A stretch of 32,125 nt of DNA, taken from positions 1 through 32,125 of the IMG/VR virus record IMGVR_UViG_3300043436_004961; one strand, given 5' to 3'. The DNA comes from a virus. This document shows, one piece after another, positions 1-5,782 of this stretch. A model generated the notes under the pieces. That model had not been told where the DNA came from. It made no database searches and saw only the letters and a program-made list of their open reading frames with translations. Each line of letters begins with the position of its first letter. The first letter of the stretch is position 1. Both the position numbers and the translations under genes were made by a program.

Positions 1-75
1 TTAAATATACTCCATCTCCATTAGCAGTTACTCCAGGTCCTGGAGTAACTGCTAATGGAGATGGAGTATATTTAA
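1..75. repeat. Perfect palindrome at the contig start (probable foldback artefact)
   Basis: Bases 1-37 are the exact reverse complement of 39-75, with a single T at 38 as the centre. The right arm is the end of the endolysin reading frame, also present at 31975-32014, so the left arm has no coding reason to exist. The other contig end joins past this arm, to base 36 onward. The likeliest cause is a foldback chimera from amplification or a dead-end assembly path. A covalently closed hairpin end is possible but less likely, because the palindrome lies inside a coding sequence and the circle closes without it. Confidence 0.85.
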
Positions 76-131
76 AACGTAGAAGCTGGACTTCTATTGG
101 AAAACTCGGAGGTTTTTTAAGAACATATTGA
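36..131 (+). CDS. Endolysin 3' end, duplicate of 31975..32070 (partial)
   Basis: This is the C-terminal coding part of the CHAP endolysin, repeated because the contig overlaps itself. The frame runs from the Gly-Pro-Gly-Val segment to TGA at 129-131. The two differences from the copy at the other end are both third-base and silent (Thr ACT/ACA, Gly GGA/GGT), which suggests two strain variants rather than sequencing error. It is not a separate gene. Confidence 0.85.
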   Translation, partial: GPGVTANGDGVYLKRRSWTSIGKLGGFLRTY

Positions 132-186
132 CTATTTTAAACTGCACAACAAAACAACAGCTAATTGAAAAAACCAGGAAGTAAAA
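36..186. repeat. Left copy of the terminal overlap (circle junction)
   Basis: Bases 36-186 match 31975-32125 with two differences (T50 versus A31989, A59 versus T31998). From 60 to 186 the match is exact over 127 bases. An exact 127-base overlap is what a de Bruijn assembler run at k=127 leaves on a circular contig. The genome is therefore circular or circularly permuted, about 31,939 bp. The overlap ends inside the loop of the terminator at 172-195. Confidence 0.9.
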
Positions 187-210
187 TTCCTGGTTCTTTT
201 ATTTGTTGTG
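145..210. terminator. Two-way terminator between the late (+) and early (-) operons
   Basis: The core stem is AACCAGGAA (172-180) with TTCCTGGTT (187-195) around the six-base loop GTAAAA. Read on the minus strand it is followed by six T residues; on the plus strand by CTTTTATTTG. A second stem, CACAACAAA (145-153) with TTTGTTGTG (202-210), encloses it. It lies just after the endolysin stop and just after the stop of the minus-strand gene 227-523, so it ends both converging transcripts. Confidence 0.85.
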
Positions 211-226
211 AGTTATGGTTTATGGA

Positions 227-523
227 TTACTGAACGAACGAAAGCATTGTATCATCTTCTTCAGAAAAAACAATACCATCCTTTAAAAGTATACGGTCAA
301 TAATGTCAATGCAGTTTTGAATTAGTACCTTTCTCTTTTCAACTGCTTCTTTCATTGCATTATCCCACTCTTCATCATAAGCAAACCAAGAATCATCATC
401 TTCTTCTTCAACGTCACTGTTCATTTCATTTATCACTTTCTTGTTTAACATCCAACAGTTAATAATATCATGATAAACGTTATATGCAACACTTAGAGTG
501 AAAAATCCTTCGGATGTTTTCAC
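227..523 (-). CDS. Small acidic hypothetical protein (98 aa)
   Basis: I do not recognise this protein. It is strongly acidic, with a Glu/Asp-rich stretch at about residues 36-52 followed by a mixed-charge, probably helical half. It has no signal peptide or membrane segment. The frame opens with GTG at 521-523; no in-frame ATG lies upstream before a stop. A tiny frame ending in TGA overlaps this GTG as GTGA, so reinitiation is conceivable. It is the last gene of the minus-strand early unit, separated from the helicase gene by a 300-base hairpin-rich stretch, and runs into the terminator at 172-195. Small acidic early phage proteins often bind host proteins, but that is only analogy. Confidence 0.6.
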   Translation of the reverse strand: MKTSEGFFTLSVAYNVYHDIINCWMLNKKVINEMNSDVEEEDDDSWFAYDEEWDNAMKEAVEKRKVLIQNCIDIIDRILLKDGIVFSEEDDTMLSFVQ

Positions 524-540
524 AAGCGTATTTTCTTCAT

Positions 541-809
541 AACCATCGCTTCGCTTGGTTACTACGAAAATCCACTTACAAAAGCATATGTATTTCCCTT
601 CCTACCCTACAGGTGAGTACTCATCATACTCTTCTTGAGTGGTGTTTATGACCAGGTACAAGTTTACGCAGTAACTGGTCATTAGTAACGCTTCAAAACC
701 GTAGGTTTTGCTTTATTGTTATTGTTTTGATGTTAATAACATATGGCCAGAGTCTCTGGCCAATTATAGAAGAAATGGTTCGTCGTATATATCTCTTTAT
801 AGACGAACC
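541..809. other. Hairpin-rich noncoding stretch (candidate origin or structured RNA)
   Basis: No gene is visible between 524 and 823. The stretch holds several inverted repeats: AACCA/TGGTT (541-545/556-560), palindrome GAGTACTC (615-622), ACTC/GAGT (628-631/637-640), ATGACCAG/CTGGTCAT (648-655/675-682), CAAAACC/GGTTTTG (694-700/704-710, followed by a T-rich run), the 19-base palindrome 744-762 centred on T753, and GGTTCGTC/GACGAACC (777-784/802-809). The motif GTTCGTC occurs three times at 778-824 in both orientations. It lies directly downstream of the only helicase gene. Possible roles are replication origin, 3' RNA structures, or operator sites. Confidence 0.55.
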
Positions 810-823
810 GAAAAACCGACGAA

Positions 824-1747
824 CTATAGTTTTAGGTAATATTTGTTAGCGTTGTTATCACCTTTGTCCATTCTAACATTGCTCATATTTTTAAGAATAT
901 TCCTAACTTCTATGTTAACAAACCTAATACCTTTGTCTCTCATCTTCTTAAATAATTCGCTTTGATTCATACCATCTTCAAGGTTTTCAAGAATCAAATT
1001 AGTAAGTTTAGAAATATCATCAATATCACTACTATTATCGTCTTTTAAAGTGAATGTTACTGATGTATCAGTTTCTTCAAAATCATACGAAATCTTAAAG
1101 CTTTTACCATTAGAAAATCGCTGCTTGATTACTGATATCTCACCTCTTTTGTCAATGGAAAAGAAGTTATCACAAGAGTCTTTAATAACTGATGCTCCAC
1201 GAAATTCAGAGTTTTCAGATTTACCTTTATGATGAATGATAACAGTGGTGATGATGTTTTTTAACTTCTTAGCAAAAGCCATAAATAATCGCATATGAGA
1301 GTTATTGTTTTCATCAAGTGTAGAACAGCAAGCATTTAAAGAGTCAATGACAAGAAGTTTTGCATTGTGTTTTTTAACATATTGCTCTACATCAACTAAA
1401 AACTGTTCAACTTCTTTGCTATTCAAAACATCTGGAAAATCTTCTGTTGAGTGAAGGAAATATTCACCATTAGCATAGTCAAATTTTGAAGACCTTACAT
1501 ATGATTGAAAATCTGACATTTCTTTATCAAAATAAAGAACTGTTCCTTGTTCACACTCTCTATTTAAGAAAGGCTTACCGTCAGCAACACAATGACTTAA
1601 ATAATAACTAACCCAGGTTTTTCCAACATTAGATGGACCAACCAATAGAGACAAGGAATTACTTTCAATCAAACCATCAATCAAAAAAGATTGCTTTTTG
1701 TCTTTAAACATTCCTTCATAATCCTTAACTGAACTTAACTTTAACAT
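824..1747 (-). CDS. RepA/AAA_25-like RecA-fold ATPase, probable replicative helicase (307 aa)
   Basis: Probably a ring-forming DNA helicase or helicase loader acting at phage replication. The Walker A motif GPSNVGKT is at residues 37-44 and the Walker B LLVIDS at 131-136. An IHHKGK motif (171-176) and an RGAS..I.D segment (183-190) are typical of the RSF1010 RepA-like/AAA_25 branch of RecA-fold ATPases. The last ~60 residues (from about 248) look like a winged helix that could bind DNA. The ATG at 1745-1747 is preceded by GGAAGG, which lies inside the end of the upstream gene, and the two genes are 2 bases apart, so they are co-transcribed. No primase, polymerase or ligase is present, so the phage must borrow host replication enzymes. 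Confidence 0.85.
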   Translation of the reverse strand: MLKLSSVKDYEGMFKDKKQSFLIDGLIESNSLSLLVGPSNVGKTWVSYYLSHCVADGKPFLNRECEQGTVLYFDKEMSDFQSYVRSSKFDYANGEYFLHSTEDFPDVLNSKEVEQFLVDVEQYVKKHNAKLLVIDSLNACCSTLDENNNSHMRLFMAFAKKLKNIITTVIIHHKGKSENSEFRGASVIKDSCDNFFSIDKRGEISVIKQRFSNGKSFKISYDFEETDTSVTFTLKDDNSSDIDDISKLTNLILENLEDGMNQSELFKKMRDKGIRFVNIEVRNILKNMSNVRMDKGDNNANKYYLKL

Positions 1748-1749
1748 AA

Positions 1750-2277
1750 TTAACCTTCCATAACCTCAAACTCAGATGTATATGTAGCATCTTCGGTAAC
1801 AGTGTCTATCCTAAAACACTTCTTATCAAAATCAAAATACAAAGACTTGGCTGGTGAAAAGTCTGATTCTTCAACATAACCAATCTCTTGTAAATTAAAA
1901 CCATTGTGAAAATCAATGTCTTCAGAAGATGGTGAGTTCTTAAAAAAGTCTATATGGTACTTTCCACTATTGTATTTCTTAACCAAATAAAACCTTTTTG
2001 AATTCCTGTGAAAATACAACCAAGACTCAACCTTAGGATAAAAAATCTTAGAGACCAATACCAACTCACCATATATTTTATATTTTCCAAACATCCTACC
2101 AGTCGAATATTCCTTTGATGGCTTACTTTTAAATATCTCTACCAACTTATCAAAATTGGAAAATACTTCCTTGCCAGTCATATCTTTTGGAGTTCCATAT
2201 AACTCTTCCATCTCACTGAATCTAACAGGATTACCAAACTTCTTTTCGTAATCCTTAGAGTAATTCTTCTTAATCAT
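1750..2277 (-). CDS. Hypothetical early protein, first gene of the minus-strand operon (175 aa)
   Basis: I do not recognise this protein. It is lysine- and aromatic-rich (many Phe, Tyr), predicted soluble, with an alternating pattern in the C-terminal half that suggests beta strands. The frame extends upstream to 2469, but that extension crosses both promoters and the divergent gene. The better start is ATG at 2275-2277, preceded by GGAAGG about 9 bases upstream and about 35 bases from the TATAAT at 2312-2317. It leads the operon that contains the helicase, so a role in early takeover or replication is a reasonable inference and nothing more. Confidence 0.7.
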   Translation of the reverse strand: MIKKNYSKDYEKKFGNPVRFSEMEELYGTPKDMTGKEVFSNFDKLVEIFKSKPSKEYSTGRMFGKYKIYGELVLVSKIFYPKVESWLYFHRNSKRFYLVKKYNSGKYHIDFFKNSPSSEDIDFHNGFNLQEIGYVEESDFSPAKSLYFDFDKKCFRIDTVTEDATYTSEFEVMEG

Positions 2278-2311
2278 CCTATAAATCCTTCCAAACGTTA
2301 AACACATCAAC

Positions 2312-2341
2312 ATTATAACGTATACTCTGATAAAAGTGCAA
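2312..2341 (-). promoter_or_regulatory. Leftward early promoter
   Basis: On the minus strand, TTGCAC (2336-2341) and a perfect TATAAT (2312-2317) are separated by 18 bases. It reads toward the gene at 2277. The plus-strand element TATAACGTATAC (2314-2325) overlaps the -10 box and recurs at other early promoters. The -35 box is 5 bases from that of the divergent promoter. Confidence 0.7.
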
Positions 2342-2346
2342 CATCC

Positions 2347-2376
2347 TTGCAAAAATATATTTGTATGTGTTATAAT
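2347..2376 (+). promoter_or_regulatory. Rightward early promoter, apparently giving a leaderless mRNA
   Basis: TTGCAA (2347-2352), an 18-base spacer and TATAAT (2371-2376) are visible. The ATG of the next gene starts at 2383, only 6 bases after the -10 box, which is where transcription should begin. There is no room for a ribosome site. The two -35 boxes form an inverted repeat, TGCAA-catcc-TTGCA (2338-2351), so one bound regulator could affect both directions. Confidence 0.7.
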
Positions 2377-2382
2377 ATTGGT

Positions 2383-2610
2383 ATGGACGAAGAAGAAGAT
2401 TTTATCATTTCTGAAGAAGGTGTTATTCCCTACGTCAGAATCTATATCACTGTTGGAAAAGCTAATCACGATATGCTTGAAATAGATGAAATTATTGATG
2501 CCTTAACACAAGATAACAAATCACCTAGTGAAAACATTAAAGATATTATTGACAAGGGAATGGTTAATATCTACGCTTGCACATTTAACGAGACAGTAAA
2601 AGTATTATGA
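2383..2610 (+). CDS. Small acidic hypothetical protein (75 aa)
   Basis: I do not recognise this protein. It begins with a run of Glu/Asp and has a helix-prone middle (about residues 31-60). A TTG at 2347 would add 12 residues but sits in the -35 box of the promoter, so ATG 2383 is the better start. The start codon coincides with the expected transcription start, implying leaderless translation. Its TGA overlaps the ATG of the HTH gene (ATGA at 2607-2610). It heads the rightward operon that goes on to the HTH protein, sigma factor and terminase, so it may be an early regulator. Confidence 0.65.
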   Translation: MDEEEDFIISEEGVIPYVRIYITVGKANHDMLEIDEIIDALTQDNKSPSENIKDIIDKGMVNIYACTFNETVKVL

Positions 2611-2819
2611 AGAGAAAAGATTTACTTATCACAGAATTGACACAGATGGAAATTGCAGAAAGGGTAGGCGTAGCTCAACCTTTAATAAGTAGATGGTTCT
2701 CAGGTTCTTGTATGCCTCGTCCTTCTACGATTAAAAGATTAGCAACAGCATTGGAAGTGAGCGAAAAGGAATTATTAGTCTATTTGTATGAAAAACATCA
2801 AAACCTGGCAAGATTATAA
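2607..2819 (+). CDS. Cro/CI-type (XRE) helix-turn-helix regulator (70 aa)
   Basis: Residues 12-50 form a recognisable XRE-family helix-turn-helix: TQMEIAERVGVAQPLISRWF followed by G...P....IKRLATALEVS. The protein is about the size of Cro-like repressors and has no extra domain. It overlaps the previous gene as ATGA, and the sigma-factor gene starts inside its last 32 bases. It is the natural candidate for binding the TATAACGTATRC-like elements at the early promoters, including the divergent pair 230 bases upstream, and so for an early shut-off or autoregulatory loop. This target is inferred from position, not shown. Confidence 0.85.
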   Translation: MKRKDLLITELTQMEIAERVGVAQPLISRWFSGSCMPRPSTIKRLATALEVSEKELLVYLYEKHQNLARL

Positions 2820-3561
2820 ATACTCTAGGAAATTAAATCCTGGATATCCTAATCTTGCCGAGGATAAGTTTTTGCATAATCAACTACAAACAAGACATAG
2901 AGAAAAAGCTCTTAATGAAATTATCACCATCAATATGTCCCAAGTACACAAAATATGCAAAACTTATCATTGGTGTAATCTTGACTATGAAGACCTTATC
3001 CAATATGCAATAGAAGGAATCATAGCAGCAGCAGATAACTACAAACCTGAAAGTGGTAATAAGTTTTCAACATTAGCTTATCATTACATTTTAGGAAGAG
3101 TTAGAAGAGCAATAGAACAATACAATCACACTATTAAAATCCCAGCTCATATCAATTTAGCAAAATTAAGAATAAACCACCTTGACCTTGAAAAAGAAAT
3201 TACAGATGAAGAGTTATTACCACTAGTCACTGAAAAATATTCCTTGTATTCATTACGCCAAGCAATAATAGCAAAAGGCATTAAAATACAAGAGTTCGAC
3301 CCAACTTATGATGTTGATGTTGAGTTTGTAGAAAACCAAACTAATGAAGCTAACTATGCTATTAATCAAATACTCTACACGCTTAGACCTATTGATATTA
3401 AATGCATAGAAATGTACTTTGGTCTTAATAACAATCGAACACATTTTTACAAAGAGATAGATAAAGAGCTTAATGTTGACAGCGAAGGCATAATCAAACG
3501 AGCATTGATTAAACTAGGAAATATTAGTGGAATTGAGTCGTTTTTGGATTACTTAAAATGA
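2788..3561 (+). CDS. Phage-encoded sigma70-family RNA polymerase sigma factor (257 aa)
   Basis: Region 2 spans about residues 36-118. It contains DLIQYAIEGIIAAADNYKP, the GNKFSTLAYHYILGRVRRAI helix corresponding to regions 2.3/2.4 that contact the -10 element, and the following IKIPAHI. Region 4 (about 190-248) has L.P.D..CIEMYFGL and a degenerate helix-turn-helix ending KRALIKLGNI. The middle resembles a reduced region 3. It overlaps the HTH gene before it, and its TGA overlaps the ATG of terS. A sigma factor placed before the packaging genes should redirect host RNA polymerase to late promoters; the shared element at 5743, 9240 and 12032 is the obvious candidate target. An ATG at residue 50 exists but would remove conserved region 2.1. 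Confidence 0.85.
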   Translation: MKNIKTWQDYKYSRKLNPGYPNLAEDKFLHNQLQTRHREKALNEIITINMSQVHKICKTYHWCNLDYEDLIQYAIEGIIAAADNYKPESGNKFSTLAYHYILGRVRRAIEQYNHTIKIPAHINLAKLRINHLDLEKEITDEELLPLVTEKYSLYSLRQAIIAKGIKIQEFDPTYDVDVEFVENQTNEANYAINQILYTLRPIDIKCIEMYFGLNNNRTHFYKEIDKELNVDSEGIIKRALIKLGNISGIESFLDYLK

Positions 3562-3995
3562 GTTTAACACAAGAAAAGAAACCAGAAATTATTGCTTTAT
3601 TATTACAGGGCAAATCCTTAAACGAAGTGCAAAAAATCACTGGGGTTTCTAAATCTGCTATCTGGAGAATTAAAGAAGAGATTAAAGAAGGCAGGTATCA
3701 ATCTCATTTAAAACAAGTTGAAGAAAATATTGGAGATTTGATTGCAGAGAGTTTATTAATACATTTAGGTGCGATGAATAGTATAGCTAAGGTGGCAAAT
3801 GAGGAAGGATACATCAGACAACAGAACAGTAGAGATATTGCAGAGCTCCATCGGACAATGGAAAACTGGACAATTTCAATTCTTTCAGCCGCAAACAACC
3901 TCAAACAACAAGCCAATTCTCAAGAACAATACGGCCTACAACACGATAGGTTCGACAGACTTGAAATTGAAGAAACCAATAAACCAATTTCATAA
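3558..3995 (+). CDS. terS: Terminase small subunit, putative (145 aa)
   Basis: It probably recognises phage DNA for packaging. The first ~45 residues form a helix-turn-helix (LLLQGKSLNEVQKITGVSKS, then AIWRIKEEI), as in many small terminases; the rest (about 50-125) is helical and could form the oligomerisation core. Its position directly before terL supports the call, which would be weak from sequence alone. It starts at the ATGA overlap with the sigma gene (3558-3561). Its 3' end overlaps the terL start by 35 bases if terL begins at TTG 3961, or by 197 bases if terL begins at ATG 3799. Confidence 0.75.
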   Translation: MSLTQEKKPEIIALLLQGKSLNEVQKITGVSKSAIWRIKEEIKEGRYQSHLKQVEENIGDLIAESLLIHLGAMNSIAKVANEEGYIRQQNSRDIAELHRTMENWTISILSAANNLKQQANSQEQYGLQHDRFDRLEIEETNKPIS

Positions 3996-5283
3996 ATATT
4001 TACTTGAAACATCACCTAGAGAATGGAACTTACACGCTAAACATATTTTATTAATCTGCGAATACTTACAAAAAGTGGCTGATGGTGAAATTAAAAGACT
4101 TGCAATCTCGCTACCTCCGAGGTCAGGCAAGAGTGAAATACTACTTAGATTCGCTGCTTTTATGCTTGAAAAAAACAAGAATATCAATGTTTTATGTGCA
4201 GGTTATAGTCAAAGCATAGCAAGAAGATTTAGTCGGAAAACACGCACAATTATCAATGAAAGAATTGGTTTATCAAATAATCACCAAAGCATAGATGAAT
4301 GGTCCTCTAATAATGGAAGTGTTTATTATGTTGGCTCTGTAAACAATCCTCGCACTGGTGTCGGATATCACACTATTATTTGCGATGATTTAGTTAAGAA
4401 CAGAGAAGAGGCAAACAGTCCTACAATAGTGCAAAAACTGGAGGATTTTTATAGAGAAGATTTGTATTCTCGTCTCGAACCATCTGGAACTATGATACTT
4501 GTTGGCACTCGTTGGTCGGAAAATGACCCTATTGCTCTTGCTGTTAGTCTTGATGATTCTTTCACAGTTATTAACATTCCTGCACTATGTGATGATGAAG
4601 AAAATGACCCACTAGGACGTAAATTAAATGAATCAATCTTTCCTGGACGCTTTAGCACAGAAGATTATTTAGCAATTAAAGATGTTATGGGAGAGTTTGG
4701 TTTTAGTGCATTATATCAGGGTAAGCCAATACCTAAAGATGGTGGACTTTTTAAACCTGATAGAATAAAAATAGATTCTCCAACAAAAATAATAAAGAAG
4801 GTAAGAGCATATGACTTGGCAGCATCGTCTGGTAAAGGTGATTTTAGTTGTGGAGTTCTTCTTGGAATTGATGAAGAGAATAGGTTTTGGATATTAGACG
4901 TTTATAGAAGCCAAGATTCCACTGAGAAAAGAGATGCAAAAATACTTCAGATTAGTGAGCTTGATGGTAGGGAAACAAGAATACGGATTCCTCAAGACCC
5001 AGGTAGTGCAGGCAAGAGTTTATCTCATTATTTTATTAAAATGTTGTCAGGATTTATCGTTAACAGTCCTACAGTCACAGGAAATAAAGAGACGAGAGCA
5101 GAACCAATTGCAATACAAGTCAACGCTGGAAATGTTAGTATGATTAAAGCAGATTGGAATAGAGATTTAATAAAAGAACTTGAGGTTTTTCCATATGGTA
5201 AAAATGATGACCAAGTTGACGCTTTAGCAGATGCATTTGATGAGTTAACAAGAAATAAAACACGGAAATTTAGGGCAATTTAA
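3961..5283 (+). CDS. terL: Terminase large subunit (packaging ATPase and nuclease, 440 aa)
   Basis: This is the motor that pumps DNA into the prohead and cuts it. Numbered from TTG 3961: Walker A PPRSGKS at 52-58, Walker B TIICDD at 138-143, and the coupling motif GTRW at 182-185. The RNase H-like nuclease has AYDLAAS (Asp 285), IPQDPGS and a closing NDDQVDALADAF (Asp 416, 417 and 420). The frame is open back to ATG 3799, but those 54 extra residues lie wholly inside terS and look like out-of-frame sequence. The conserved part starts at about INQFHKYLLE. An AGG lies 10 bases before TTG 3961; TTG 3967 is another option. The stop overlaps the HNH start as TAATG. Confidence 0.92.
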   Translation: MKLKKPINQFHKYLLETSPREWNLHAKHILLICEYLQKVADGEIKRLAISLPPRSGKSEILLRFAAFMLEKNKNINVLCAGYSQSIARRFSRKTRTIINERIGLSNNHQSIDEWSSNNGSVYYVGSVNNPRTGVGYHTIICDDLVKNREEANSPTIVQKLEDFYREDLYSRLEPSGTMILVGTRWSENDPIALAVSLDDSFTVINIPALCDDEENDPLGRKLNESIFPGRFSTEDYLAIKDVMGEFGFSALYQGKPIPKDGGLFKPDRIKIDSPTKIIKKVRAYDLAASSGKGDFSCGVLLGIDEENRFWILDVYRSQDSTEKRDAKILQISELDGRETRIRIPQDPGSAGKSLSHYFIKMLSGFIVNSPTVTGNKETRAEPIAIQVNAGNVSMIKADWNRDLIKELEVFPYGKNDDQVDALADAFDELTRNKTRKFRAI

Positions 5284-5747
5284 TGGCAAGAAATAAAAGA
5301 GAACCTATAGAAAGGTTTAATGAAAAATATATAGTTAATGTTGATACTGGTTGCTGGGAATATACTGGTCACATAAATCAATCTGGATATGGTGTGTTCA
5401 GAGGTAATAATAGCCAATGGATTGAAGCACATAGATTTTCTTTTGAATATCATAAAGGTCCTATTAAAAAAGGATTAGTCTGCTGTCATTCTTGTAATAA
5501 TCGAAAATGTTGCAATCCAGACCATTTAAGACAAGATACTCAAAGCAATAATTTAATAGATATGTCTTACCAAAATACTAATCCAACACAAGTCCTAACT
5601 GTCCAAGATGTGATTGAAATTAAAAAAGCTCAAAAAGAATATTACCGTGGACAAAACATTCATTTAGCTGAAAAATATAATGTTAGTAGAGAAACAATAT
5701 CTTCTATAAAAAGAGGCACAACTTGGTCTCATATATCAATACCGTAA
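5283..5747 (+). CDS. HNH endonuclease with C-terminal helix-turn-helix (154 aa)
   Basis: The N-terminal half is an HNH_3-type nuclease: EAHRFSFEYHKGP leads to CCHSCNNRKCCNPDHLRQ, with His69, Asn78 and His81 as the catalytic H-N-H and four Cys that may bind zinc. Residues 106-150 (LAEKYNVSRETISSIKRGTTW) form a DNA-binding helix-turn-helix common in free-standing homing endonucleases. It begins with TAATG on the terL stop, and its stop codon lies in the late-promoter element at 5743-5760. It could be a selfish homing endonuclease, or an HNH protein that assists terminase, as reported for phage HNH proteins encoded beside terminases. Position does not decide. Confidence 0.88.
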   Translation: MARNKREPIERFNEKYIVNVDTGCWEYTGHINQSGYGVFRGNNSQWIEAHRFSFEYHKGPIKKGLVCCHSCNNRKCCNPDHLRQDTQSNNLIDMSYQNTNPTQVLTVQDVIEIKKAQKEYYRGQNIHLAEKYNVSRETISSIKRGTTWSHISIP

Positions 5748-5760
5748 AAATATAATAGAT
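5743..5760 (+). promoter_or_regulatory. Putative late promoter element (portal unit)
   Basis: CGTAAAAATATAATAGAT ends 22 bases before the portal ATG and overlaps the HNH stop codon. It contains a TATAAT but no recognisable -35 box. It matches the elements at 9240 and 12032, and the downstream leader also shares AAGGATTTAAA with the 12032 unit. Confidence 0.6.
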
Positions 5761-5782
5761 TAACATCAAGGATTTAAATACA

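Noticed and set aside
1-75. Terminal hairpin telomere (N15-like linear prophage end)
   Set aside because: There is no protelomerase gene, the palindrome lies inside the endolysin coding sequence, and the opposite end overlaps and closes the circle without the left arm.
2347-2382. TTG start giving an 87-aa version of the small acidic protein
   Set aside because: The TTG is part of the -35 box, upstream of the predicted transcription start.
2278-2469. Longer N-terminus (64 aa) for the minus-strand 175-aa protein
   Set aside because: The extension runs through both early promoters and into the divergent gene; ATG 2277 has a good GGAAGG site.
3799-3960. ATG 3799 as the terL start
   Set aside because: It would overlap terS by 197 bases, and the added 54 residues look like out-of-frame sequence. 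It is kept as an alternative because it is the only ATG before the ATPase core.
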